This document shows, in pieces, positions 38,937 through 46,654 of a stretch of 64,000 bases of DNA. The DNA lies in the NCBI RefSeq assembly GCF_001442535.1, contig NZ_CP013141.1, forward strand, positions 2,410,839-2,474,838. Direction: 5' to 3'. Positions within the stretch are counted from its first letter, which is position 1; the number at the start of each line of letters is the position of its first letter. A model generated the notes under the pieces. The model had not been told where the DNA came from, did no database searches, and saw only the letters and a list, made by a program, of their open reading frames with translations. This stretch comes from Lysobacter antibioticus (GTDB taxonomy: Bacteria; Pseudomonadota; Gammaproteobacteria; Xanthomonadales; Xanthomonadaceae). Both the position numbers and the translations under genes were made by a program.

Positions 38937-39941
38937 ATGTTCGCTGCCTGCCCTCATTGCGGATACCTCGTCGCGCTGATCGTCGCCAAGGACGGTCCGA
39001 CCCGGGCCTGCCCGCGTTGCGGCAGCGATCTGGCCGCCGCGGCCGCGATCGAATCAATGCCCGGCGAATCTGCTTCGGTCAAAGCCGCGTCGAGCGAACC
39101 GGCTTCCTCCGAATCGGCGAGCACGGCGGTTGCCGATGGGACCGATGCGGCGGCCGCCGAGGTTTCCGAAGCGGGCGGCATCGCAACGCCAGCTCAAGCC
39201 GCCGACGTTGAAGACGAATACGACCAGGCCGGCCATCTTGCCGGTCCGGCCAGCCCGGCCGAGCCGGCGACCCGCGACAGCGCGAACACGAGCGACGACC
39301 CAGCGGCGATGGCCGCCCCGACCGCGGCCCTGGCGCCGCTCAGCGCCGCCGCCGATGCGGTCGTGCCGAAGCGCGCGACGCGCAAGCGGGCCGGCAAATC
39401 CGAAACCGCGGTGGCGCACGCGCGCCTCGCGCCGAGCTTCGTGCGCAGCCGCGCCCGCGCCGCTGCGCCGGCGGCGCGCCGGCACTGGAGCGGCCCGGCG
39501 GTGGCGGTCGCGCTCGGCCTGTTGCTGGCCCTGCAACTGCTGCTTGCGCAACGCGACGAACTCGCCGCCGACGCGCGCTGGCGCCCGCTCGTCGGCGCCT
39601 TGTGCGGGGCGCTGCCGTGCACGATTCCGGCATGGCGCGAACCGGCCGCGCTGACCATGCTCAATCGCAACGTGCTGCCGGTCGCAGAGCGCACCGGTGT
39701 GTTGCGGGTATCGGCCAGCTTCCGCAACGATGCGCGCTGGGCGCAGCCCTGGCCGACCCTGCTGCTGAGCCTGGAAGACGTCGATGGCCGCCGCGTCGGC
39801 CAACGTGCGTTCTCTCCAGAGGACTACCGCAAGGGGTACAGGGAAGGCGAACTGATCGCGCCGGGGCAGAGTGCCGCGGTGCAGTTCGACGTGCTCGAAC
39901 CGGCACCGCGCGTAGTCGCGTTCACGTTCGATTTCCGTTGA
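38937..39941 (+). CDS. DUF3426 family zinc-ribbon membrane protein
   Basis: A 334-residue protein with an N-terminal zinc ribbon (CPHCGY and CPRCGS, residues 5-28), a long low-complexity Ala/Glu/Ser-rich linker, one transmembrane helix (about 184-202, [15 protein letters not shown]), and a C-terminal DUF3426 beta domain ([18 protein letters not shown], then [16 protein letters not shown]). Commonly encoded between prmA and fis in Xanthomonadaceae. Function unknown. The start at ATG 38937 places the first Cys close to the N-terminus as in relatives. Confidence 0.9.
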   Translation: MFAACPHCGYLVALIVAKDGPTRACPRCGSDLAAAAAIESMPGESASVKAASSEPASSESASTAVADGTDAAAAEVSEAGGIATPAQAADVEDEYDQAGHLAGPASPAEPATRDSANTSDDPAAMAAPTAALAPLSAAADAVVPKRATRKRAGKSETAVAHARLAPSFVRSRARAAAPAARRHWSGPAVAVALGLLLALQLLLAQRDELAADARWRPLVGALCGALPCTIPAWREPAALTMLNRNVLPVAERTGVLRVSASFRNDARWAQPWPTLLLSLEDVDGRRVGQRAFSPEDYRKGYREGELIAPGQSAAVQFDVLEPAPRVVAFTFDFR

Positions 39942-39958
39942 AATATCGCACCGTCGCG

Positions 39959-39988
39959 TTGTCTACAGCGACTCCCGCGCGCTAGACT
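39959..39988 (+). promoter_or_regulatory. Candidate sigma70 promoter of fis
   Basis: TTGTCT, an 18-bp spacer and TAGACT lie 68 bp before the fis start. Both hexamers keep four or more consensus bases. Confidence 0.45.
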
Positions 39989-40056
39989 CCCCCTCCCGTC
40001 GGCGATGCGCAGCGAGCGTATCGGGAAGCTCCCGGCGGAAGTCACTTGCCACGGGG

Positions 40057-40335
40057 ATGCACTTGAACGCTCTCAACGACCGCAACGAAGCCGCCCGCTC
40101 CGGACCTCGCGTTCCGCTGCGCGACCATGTCGCGACTTCGATCCGTCGTTACCTGGGCGACTTGAACGGCAGCGGCACCGAGAACCTCTACGAGATCGCC
40201 TTGCGCGAGCTCGAAATCCCCTTGTTCGCCGAAGTCCTGCAGCATTGCGACGGCAACCAGAGCCGCGCCGCGGCCATGCTCGGTATTCACCGTGCGACCC
40301 TGCGCAAGAAACTGCGCGAGTACGGGCTGGAGTAA
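40057..40335 (+). CDS. fis: DNA-binding protein Fis
   Basis: A 92-residue nucleoid protein. The C-terminal helix-turn-helix [20 protein letters not shown] is near-identical to the Fis/NtrC-type HTH, preceded by the dimerisation helices ([12 protein letters not shown]). It regulates rRNA and growth-phase genes and bends DNA. Position after a DUF3426 gene and shortly before purH is conserved in the family, although here the large lipid operon intervenes. Confidence 0.96.
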   Translation: MHLNALNDRNEAARSGPRVPLRDHVATSIRRYLGDLNGSGTENLYEIALRELEIPLFAEVLQHCDGNQSRAAAMLGIHRATLRKKLREYGLE

Positions 40336-40391
40336 CAACCCTCGCAGCGCAGCGAAGTTTCTGCGCGCGCAAATCCTCTGATTCGAACCCT

Positions 40392-40415
40392 GTAGGAGCG
40401 GCGTAAGCCGCGACA
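40392..40415 (+). repeat. GTAG-type REP unit
   Basis: GTAGGAGCGGCGTAAGCCGC followed by GACA, after fis. Confidence 0.85.
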
Positions 40416-40563
40416 GCCGAAGGGGCGAATATCACGCGTTTACCGAAGCCGTCGACTCATCGGGTCGCGTCCGATTGTCCGGACTTCGGCTGTTGCGCTT
40501 GCGTGCACCGCTGCGGTTGGGCGTGGCATACGCCGCTCTTGCAGAGGCGACGAATCCTCCGGG

Positions 40564-40588
40564 GTAGGAGCGGCGCAAGCCGCGACAG
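40564..40588 (+). repeat. GTAG-type REP unit
   Basis: Consensus copy followed by GACAGG, in direct orientation with the previous copy about 170 bp away. The bases after both copies are also similar, suggesting a segmental duplication. Confidence 0.85.
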
Positions 40589-40689
40589 GTGCAGGGGACG
40601 GATACCACGCGGTCACCGGAGCGCCGACTCTACGGGCCTCCGATTGTCCGGGCTTCGGTTACTTCGCTTGCGTGCACCGCTGCGGGTGG

Positions 40690-41050
40690 GCGTGTGACCG
40701 GACCAGCGCGCAATGCACGCGTACGGCGCTTCTTCATGTACTCGCTGCCGTCCTTGGCAAGGCCTGCGCGGGCTTCGTATCGCCCGGCCCGGCCATCCTT
40801 GGCCGGGCGTGTAGCCGGACCAACGCGCAATGCGCGCGTACGGCGCTTCTTCATGTACTCGCTGCCGTCCTTGGCAAGGCCTGTGCGGGCTTCGTATCGC
40901 CCGGCCCGGCCATCCTTGGCCGGGCGTGTAGCCGGACCAGCGCGCAATGCGCGCGTACGGCGCTTCTTCATGTACTCGCTGCCGTCCTTGGCAAAGCCTG
41001 CGCGGGCTTCGTATCGCCCGGCCCGGCCATCCTCGGCCGGGCGTGTAGCC
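40690..41050. repeat. Three tandem 117-bp repeats containing hairpins
   Basis: GTACGGCGCTTCTTCATGTA recurs at 40721, 40838 and 40955, an exact 117-bp period (39 codons) with only a few substitutions between copies. Each unit includes CCCGGCCA-TCCT-TGGCCGGG, a stable hairpin, and the palindromic stretch GCGCGCAATGCGCGC (or a near version). On the minus strand the unit is open as a 39-residue Arg/Lys-rich repeat beginning MKKRRTRALR. Confidence 0.9.
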
Positions 41051-41087
41051 GACTCGCGAGCCAATGGCTCGCGAGCGCGTCGGCTAC
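41045..41087 (-). terminator. Hairpin at the end of the lipid operon
   Basis: Nested arms CTCGCGAGCC/GGCTCGCGAG (loop AAT) and GTAGCCGA/TCGGCTAC enclose the end of cdsA, including its stop codon. There is no U-run, so it may act as an mRNA 3' stabiliser or a weak terminator. Confidence 0.5.
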
Positions 41088-42034
41088 ACCCACCAATATC
41101 TGATCAGATGGAAGAAGACGGGGGCGGCGAAGCAGACCGAATCGAGACGGTCGAGGACGCCACCGTGGCCTTCGATCATGTGGCCCCAGTCCTTGATGCC
41201 GCGATCGCGCTTGATCGCCGACATCACCAGGCCGCCGTAGAAACCCATCAGGTTGATGACCAGGGCCAGGGCCGCCGCCTGCCACGGCGTGAACGGGGTG
41301 ATCCACCACAACGCCGCGCCGAGCGCGGTCGCCGAAGCGACGCCGCCGACGAAGCCCTCGACGGTTTTCGACGGCGACAGTTTGGGCGCGATCAGGCGCT
41401 TGCCGCACAGCTTGCCCCAGACGTACTGCAGCACGTCCGAGGACTGCACCACGATCACCAGGAACGCGATCAGCAACAGGTTGCGCCCCTCGTATCCGGG
41501 GATGCGCAGATTGATCAGCGCCGGCACGTGCGAGATGCAGAACACGCAGATCATCAAGCCCCACTGCACCTTCGCCGTGCGCTCCAGATACCGCGTGGTG
41601 TCGCCGCCGACCGTCGCCAGTATCGGCAACAGCAAGAAGGCGTACACCGGAATCAGCAAGGTGTACAGGCCGTACCAGTCCGTGTAGACCAGCCAGTACT
41701 GCAGCGGCAGCGCGAGATAGAACGCGGCCAGCAAGGCGTAGTAATCGCTGCGCCGGGTTGGAGTCAGGGTGATGAATTCGCGTAAGGCGAACAAGGACAC
41801 CAGCGCGAACAGCACGATCATGCCGACCCGGCCGACCACGAATGCCAGCCCGACCACCAGCGCCATCACCCACCAGGCGCGGATACGCGCGACCAGATTG
41901 GCGATCACCGCGCTCGGCCGCTCGCGCGTGCGCCAACGCAAGTATTCGGCGATCGCGGTAGCGACCAGCAACACCGCGGCCACGCCGATGAACAACAGCA
42001 GCGAATGCGGCAGGCCGCGCAGCATCTCGATCAT
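41084..42034 (-). CDS. CdsA-family phosphatidate cytidylyltransferase
   Basis: A 316-residue polytopic inner-membrane enzyme making CDP-diacylglycerol from phosphatidate and CTP. The family signature is complete: KRDRGIKDWGHMIEGHGGVL followed by DRLDS, and SPSKTVEGFVGG precedes it. About eight hydrophobic helices. ATG at 42034 overlaps the stop of the PlsC gene (ATGA). Last gene of the eight-gene operon. It may be a second, pathway-dedicated copy besides a housekeeping cdsA elsewhere. Confidence 0.92.
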   Translation of the reverse strand: MIEMLRGLPHSLLLFIGVAAVLLVATAIAEYLRWRTRERPSAVIANLVARIRAWWVMALVVGLAFVVGRVGMIVLFALVSLFALREFITLTPTRRSDYYALLAAFYLALPLQYWLVYTDWYGLYTLLIPVYAFLLLPILATVGGDTTRYLERTAKVQWGLMICVFCISHVPALINLRIPGYEGRNLLLIAFLVIVVQSSDVLQYVWGKLCGKRLIAPKLSPSKTVEGFVGGVASATALGAALWWITPFTPWQAAALALVINLMGFYGGLVMSAIKRDRGIKDWGHMIEGHGGVLDRLDSVCFAAPVFFHLIRYWWV

Positions 42035-42684
42035 GAGCGGCCTGCCTGGCCGCCGTGGTCGTGCGCATGCGCGTGATCCGACAAGGCCAGCAAGGCATTG
42101 CGTGCGCGTTCGAGGAACTGGGGCTTGTCCTCGTCCGGGCCCAGCCGCAAGGTGTCGCCGAAGGTCGCCGTGCACAGCAGCGGCAAGGGCAGCAGCTTAC
42201 CCTTCGGCATCACCCGCGCCAGATTGTCGATCCACACCGGCACGAATTCGAGTTCGGGCCGCCGGTGCGCCAGGTGATACAGGCCGCTCTTGAACGGCAA
42301 CAGCGGCTCGTCGCTCTGGTTGCGCGTGCCTTCGGGAAACAGGATCAGCGAACAACCATCATCGACCGCCTCGCACAAGGTCTCGATGGCGTCCTGCTTG
42401 CGCTCGGCCGGGTCGCGCTCGATCAGCACGCCGTTGAAGACTTCGCGGATCAGATAACGGCGCAGCGCGTCGCGCTGCCAGTAATCGGCGCCGGCCACCG
42501 GTCGCACCTCGCGTCGCAAGGCCGGCGGCAGCGCCGACCAGATCATCACGAAATCGCCGTGGCTGACGTGGTTGCCGTAATAGACCCGATGATCGGACGA
42601 GGGCGCACATCGCCACAACGCGCGTGCGCCGGTCAGCAACCGGATCGCGCCGCTGAAACCGCTGGCCAGCCACTGCGAAATCAT
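42031..42684 (-). CDS. PlsC-like lysophospholipid acyltransferase
   Basis: A 217-residue 1-acyl-glycerol-3-phosphate acyltransferase-like protein. It has the catalytic NHVSHGD (His-x4-Asp) near residue 38 and FPEGTRN near 115, the two hallmark motifs. A hydrophobic N-terminus tethers it to the membrane. Start ATG 42684 overlaps the stop of the preceding gene (ATGA). In context it would make the phosphatidate used by the CdsA-like enzyme. Confidence 0.92.
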   Translation of the reverse strand: MISQWLASGFSGAIRLLTGARALWRCAPSSDHRVYYGNHVSHGDFVMIWSALPPALRREVRPVAGADYWQRDALRRYLIREVFNGVLIERDPAERKQDAIETLCEAVDDGCSLILFPEGTRNQSDEPLLPFKSGLYHLAHRRPELEFVPVWIDNLARVMPKGKLLPLPLLCTATFGDTLRLGPDEDKPQFLERARNALLALSDHAHAHDHGGQAGRS

Positions 42685-43403
42685 CGTGCCTCCAGCTCGC
42701 GCACGATCGCGCGCAGACGCAGGGCGATAGTCCAGGCCGCGCCGGCGATCACCGCGGCCAAGGCCACGAGCAACACCCAGGCGACGATCACGGCATGGCC
42801 CAAGGCCAGGCCGATCGCCGCGAGCACGGCGGCAATGGCAGTGGCGATCATGCGCGTGCGCCGCGGCATAGGGCCTTCGTCGTGTTCGCGCAGACCGCAG
42901 GCCATGCCGAGCACGCGCACGTAGGCGGTGCCGACCGCGAGCAGCGAGGCCGCCCAGCCGAGGTCCGAAGCCCACGCCATCCACGGGGTCAGGCCGTAGC
43001 CCACGCCGAGGAACACCAGGGCATCGGCAAGCCGGTCCGGTGCGTCGCTATAGACTTCGCCGGCCTTGCCGACCATGCCGCCGCGGCGCGCCAGCAACCC
43101 GTCGAGCCGGTTGCACAGCAGGCGCCCGACCAGGCACAGCGCCGCGAACAACAACAAGACCGCGCCGGAATGCGGCGGATCGCGCAAGGCGAAGAAGAAC
43201 GACAGCCCGGCCAGCGCCGACAGGCCGATCGCGAACAACGAGATGCCGTTGGGCGTCGCGCCGCGCGCGCGCAAGCGCGCGGCCAAGGCCAGGCGCCAGT
43301 CGTCGCGCCGCCCCGCTGCCGGTCCGCCTGCACCGGGTTTAGCGGACTCATCCGGGCCGTGCAAATCGGTACCAGGTTGGTCGGAATCGGGTCGTGTCGT
43401 CAT
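42681..43403 (-). CDS. CDP-alcohol phosphatidyltransferase
   Basis: A 240-residue membrane enzyme that joins CDP-diacylglycerol to an alcohol headgroup. The motif reads DGLLAR, then G-E-V-Y-S-D-A-P-D-R-L-A-D, close to D-G-x2-A-R-x8-G-x3-D-x3-D with altered spacing of the last aspartates. Six hydrophobic helices. ATG at 43403 gives MTTRPDSDQ. Headgroup unknown. It starts 13 bp after the TIGR04222 gene and overlaps plsC by ATGA. Confidence 0.9.
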   Translation of the reverse strand: MTTRPDSDQPGTDLHGPDESAKPGAGGPAAGRRDDWRLALAARLRARGATPNGISLFAIGLSALAGLSFFFALRDPPHSGAVLLLFAALCLVGRLLCNRLDGLLARRGGMVGKAGEVYSDAPDRLADALVFLGVGYGLTPWMAWASDLGWAASLLAVGTAYVRVLGMACGLREHDEGPMPRRTRMIATAIAAVLAAIGLALGHAVIVAWVLLVALAAVIAGAAWTIALRLRAIVRELEAR

Positions 43404-43416
43404 CGCTGTGCTCCGT

Positions 43417-44880
43417 TCAATCGCCACCACCGCCACAACCACCGCAGCCGCCACCGCCGCCGCTGTCGCCGCCGCTGCCACAACCGCTGGAACTGCTGCT
43501 CGAATCGCTGGAACCCGATACCGGCGTGCGCAGCGTGTGGTAATCGGCCAAGGGCGTGCCGATCAGCGCCATCGTCCCGGCCAGCGCGACACGCTCGGCC
43601 AGGTCGTCGGAACGGCGGGTCTTGATCGTCGCGCTCTGCAGCGCCCGGTCGCCCGCGCGGGTACGGCGCTGCGCGGTGCACAGTTGCACCAGCACCATCA
43701 ATCCGGCCAAGGCGGTCAACACCACCAGAAACCCGACGGGCCGCCCGCGGGCTTCGCCGATCGATATCTTGGTCACGCCGAATACGACGACGGCGAACAT
43801 CGGCAACGCCGCGGCCAGGCGCCCGCGCCAACGCTGCCCCTCGCTCAGCCACCAGCCCTTGGCCCGCATGGGTTCCGCCAGACGCCCGTAGTGCTCTCGC
43901 AAGGCCGGCATCGCCTCGCTCAAATGCTGGGTGCGTTGCACGATCTTCGTCAGGCCCAGCAACCGCGACGGCACGCCGGCCGCGCCCGCGCTGGCGCGCA
44001 GCCACACCGGCAGACGCAGCGAAGCGGCCTTCTCCGGCGCCCCCGGATAATCCAGCTTGATCGCATCGCGGGTGAGCAACTCGACTACGGCCACATCGGC
44101 GGCGCGCTCGGCGCCGCCGGCCAGGAAGCCGAGTTCGATCGAGTCGGCCGGCAGCTCCGTGCCGGCACCGTCGCGGCCGCGCAACGCGCGCTGCACCGCG
44201 TTGCCTGCGGTGTAGGTCCAACCGATTACGGCGAAATACAGCGCCAGAAACCAGCCGCCGCGCCACTCCAACGGATCGAACGTGCCGTTCTCGGCGCCGC
44301 CGAGCAGAAAGACTGCGGCCGACAGCCCGCTCCAGCCCCAGAACCAGCGGCCCAGCCCCTTCGGCTCGAACAACCAGGGCGAGTTGACCCGGGTCAGCGG
44401 CAACCACACCGACTCGTCCGCGGTCAGGCGCGCCGGCAGCGGGTCGCCCGCCCAGAACCGCGACGGCGGATCGCCGAAATAGCGCCGATAGCTGTCGACG
44501 GTGTCGAGGTATTGGCGGCGATGGCGCTCGTCTTCCGCCAGCCCGCCGAGCGAGGGCGAATGATGCAACGGCTGTTCGAGCGCCTCGGGGCAGAACTTCA
44601 GCCAGTAGTCGCGGGTGTCGGTCATATGCGTATGCCAGACCCGGTCGACGATCTCGCTCGGGGTCACCGCATGGCCGGCGCCGACCGCGAGAAAACAAAA
44701 GCGCCGGTACTCCTCGATCGCCTCTTGCGCGGTTTCGCGGGTCGACTGGCAGGCGTGCGCAACGCGCTCGACGAACGCCTCGGGCTGCTCACCGCCGAAG
44801 CGGTAATCGCTCAGGCGCTGCCACAACGCCTGCCGTTGCGGCGTCCAAACCTCGTGATCGTCCAAGGGAATTCCGTTCAT
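43417..44880 (-). CDS. TIGR04222-type membrane protein with Gly/Ser/Cys-rich tail
   Basis: A 487-residue membrane protein. The N-terminal soluble part contains IVDRVWHTHMTDTRDYW and a Cys/His-rich FCPEALEQPLHH, followed by a Trp/Arg-rich stretch. Transmembrane segments lie near residues 187-240 and 355-405, with a cytosolic or periplasmic domain between. The C-terminus ends in a Ser run and Gly/Cys repeats (CGGCGGGG), the hallmark of the TIGR04222 family of unknown role. ATG at 44880 overlaps the previous stop (ATGA). Its place inside a lipid operon hints at a membrane-lipid role. Confidence 0.85.
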   Translation of the reverse strand: MNGIPLDDHEVWTPQRQALWQRLSDYRFGGEQPEAFVERVAHACQSTRETAQEAIEEYRRFCFLAVGAGHAVTPSEIVDRVWHTHMTDTRDYWLKFCPEALEQPLHHSPSLGGLAEDERHRRQYLDTVDSYRRYFGDPPSRFWAGDPLPARLTADESVWLPLTRVNSPWLFEPKGLGRWFWGWSGLSAAVFLLGGAENGTFDPLEWRGGWFLALYFAVIGWTYTAGNAVQRALRGRDGAGTELPADSIELGFLAGGAERAADVAVVELLTRDAIKLDYPGAPEKAASLRLPVWLRASAGAAGVPSRLLGLTKIVQRTQHLSEAMPALREHYGRLAEPMRAKGWWLSEGQRWRGRLAAALPMFAVVVFGVTKISIGEARGRPVGFLVVLTALAGLMVLVQLCTAQRRTRAGDRALQSATIKTRRSDDLAERVALAGTMALIGTPLADYHTLRTPVSGSSDSSSSSSGCGSGGDSGGGGGCGGCGGGGD

Positions 44881-45311
44881 GCCCACGCTCGTCCATAGGC
44901 CCACACCAGGGCCGCCGCCTGCACCGACAGGCTGACCGCCTGACGCACCATCAAACCACGCGCACCGCGCCAACGCGCCGGCCAGTCGCGGCCTGCGCGA
45001 CCGGGCTTGAGCAAACCCAGCGCGAGCAGACTCGCGTCGAGCCGTTGTGCGGCGCGCACACTGTCTTCGTCTTCGGAGGCGGCCTGGAACAGGCGCGCGT
45101 CGAAATCCACCCGCAGCGCGTAATAGCATTGCAGCAAGCCTGCGACGAGGCTGAGCGCGAGCGGCCAGGGTGGCGGCGAAGCCGTCGGCACGACCAGCGC
45201 GAGCAGCGCCGCCGCCAGCAACAGCCACGACAGCGCGCGCAGTTGCCTTCCCTGCGCCAGCAGCGCGGCCATGGCGCGCAGGTCGAACGACGTGGTGGTT
45301 GAGCCCGTCAT
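44877..45311 (-). CDS. Small membrane protein of unknown function
   Basis: A 144-residue protein from ATG 45311 (MTGSTTTSFDLRAM). Two hydrophobic helices (about 25-62) are followed by a polar, positively charged part with Asp-rich DEDSVRAAQRLDASLLALG and another amphipathic C-terminal segment. No family recognised. Coupled on both sides by ATGA overlaps, between the PAP2/phosphatase fusion and the TIGR04222 protein. Confidence 0.8.
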   Translation of the reverse strand: MTGSTTTSFDLRAMAALLAQGRQLRALSWLLLAAALLALVVPTASPPPWPLALSLVAGLLQCYYALRVDFDARLFQAASEDEDSVRAAQRLDASLLALGLLKPGRAGRDWPARWRGARGLMVRQAVSLSVQAAALVWAYGRAWA

Positions 45312-46654
45312 GCCACCTGCCCTCCCGGCAGCCCCGCATCGGCAGCGTCTACGCTGCCGAGCGTGGCCTCCAGTGCCCGCCGATGCGCCGCGCCGAGCAC
45401 GATCGCCGGCTGCGCCTTGCGCAGGATCGCGATTGCCTCCTCGATGCTGTCGGCGCGCCCGCTGAGCAGCAACCAGGCGGCGACCGCCGCCGCGCTGCGC
45501 GAATAGCCCAGGGCGCAGCAGACCAAGGTCTTGCCGCGTTGACGCAAACACTCGATGTCCTGCGCCGCCTCGCGCAATTGCCCCGGGGTCGGCGCGACCA
45601 GGTCGAGCATCGGCCGCACCGCATCGCCCTCGCGCCACACCGGCAGCGACAGCTCGGCGCTGCAATCGACGAGCGCGGCGAACTCGCCCCGCTGGCCCGC
45701 CCCCGGCACGCGGCCGAGCCAGACCCCGTCGATCACCGCCACCGGCTGCGGCGCACGCCGCGTCCACCAGCGCGAATTGATCCAGGCGCCCAGCAGGTAG
45801 GGCGCGTACAGCCAGCGCGCGGCCAGGCTCAAGCGGCCGTCGGCGCGCTTCTGGAAACCGTTGGCGCCGAACACCGCGTAGTTCGAAGCGACCATCGCCA
45901 GCGACCACGCAGGCCATAGCAGCCACCACGCCGCCCCGCCGAACGACCACGCCGCGAACGCGAACACCGCCGCGCCAGCGCAGTAAACCGCCGCCAACTG
46001 CCAACGCTGGGGGTCGCGCGCCAGGGCTGCGCTGCGCCAGGGTGCGGCAACACGCTCGGGCCACAGCCACACGCACAGCCAGCCGGCGAGCAGGCCGGTC
46101 GGAATATCGATGAAGTGATGCTGGAACGTGGTCAGCACCGACACGCCGATCAGGGCGAACCACAGGTGCAGCAGCCAGCGCCAGGTCGCGCCGAGATGAT
46201 GGGCGAAACGCACCCATAGCACGATCAGCAGCACGATGTGCAGCGACGGCGCCTGGTTGAAGGGTTTGTCGAAACCCAGCAGCACGTCGAACAGCCAGCC
46301 GAACACGCCGTCGCTGTCGGGGCGCTGGAAGGTGTAGCGCAAGGGCAGCAACAGGAAGCAGCCGACCGCGATGATTTGCGCGGTCAACAGGCGCAGTGCC
46401 TGGTTGTCGAGCTCGCGTCGGTCGCGGCAGACGAACAGCGAGATGCCGTAGAACAGGTCGATCGACCAGTACGGCACGATGGTCCAGGCCCAGAACGCAA
46501 TCGCGTGCTCCCAGGCGAAGACGATGTGCGGCACGTCCGTGCGCGCGGCCGCCACCGAATTGGCGTAGCCGTAGCTCAGGAAGAACAGCGGCCCCAGCAA
46601 CAACAGCCACAGCAGCGCTCTTCCCCACGGACGCCGCGCCGGCGCAGCTGTCAT
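45308..46654 (-). CDS. PAP2 phosphatase fused to a dual-specificity (tyrosine-type) phosphatase
   Basis: A 448-residue polytopic membrane protein. The N-terminal ~210 residues are an acid-phosphatase-like PAP2 domain with APSLH and TTFQHHFIDIPTG, missing some canonical Arg/Lys of motif 1. After two or three more helices, the C-terminal ~130 residues are a dual-specificity phosphatase with the P-loop V-C-C-A-L-G-Y-S-R: Cys380 and Arg386 satisfy C-x5-R. Eukaryotic PTPMT1, a dual-specificity phosphatase, dephosphorylates phosphatidylglycerophosphate, so a lipid-phosphatase role fits the operon. Overlaps both neighbours by ATGA. Confidence 0.9.
   Translation of the reverse strand: MTAAPARRPWGRALLWLLLLGPLFFLSYGYANSVAAARTDVPHIVFAWEHAIAFWAWTIVPYWSIDLFYGISLFVCRDRRELDNQALRLLTAQIIAVGCFLLLPLRYTFQRPDSDGVFGWLFDVLLGFDKPFNQAPSLHIVLLIVLWVRFAHHLGATWRWLLHLWFALIGVSVLTTFQHHFIDIPTGLLAGWLCVWLWPERVAAPWRSAALARDPQRWQLAAVYCAGAAVFAFAAWSFGGAAWWLLWPAWSLAMVASNYAVFGANGFQKRADGRLSLAARWLYAPYLLGAWINSRWWTRRAPQPVAVIDGVWLGRVPGAGQRGEFAALVDCSAELSLPVWREGDAVRPMLDLVAPTPGQLREAAQDIECLRQRGKTLVCCALGYSRSAAAVAAWLLLSGRADSIEEAIAILRKAQPAIVLGAAHRRALEATLGSVDAADAGLPGGQVA

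Larger units (their letters stand above)
40336..41083. other. Intergenic region with REP units and 117-bp tandem repeats
   Basis: A 748-bp region between convergent fis and cdsA. The first half holds two GTAG-type REP units; the second half is three 117-bp tandem repeats and the operon-end hairpin. Frames open on both strands through the repeats because the unit is a multiple of three; I do not call a gene. Confidence 0.7.

Noticed and set aside
40690..41050. Possible CRISPR array
   Set aside because: The whole 117-bp unit is repeated with no unique spacers, and the period is far too long.
40630..41064. Minus-strand 144-residue repetitive protein after cdsA
   Set aside because: Not called as a gene: no ribosome site, starts inside the operon-end hairpin, and composition follows the DNA repeat. 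Kept as a finding instead.
40589..41785. + strand frame through the 117-bp repeats into cdsA antisense
   Set aside because: Open only because the repeat is a multiple of three and because of GC bias; the second half is antisense to cdsA.
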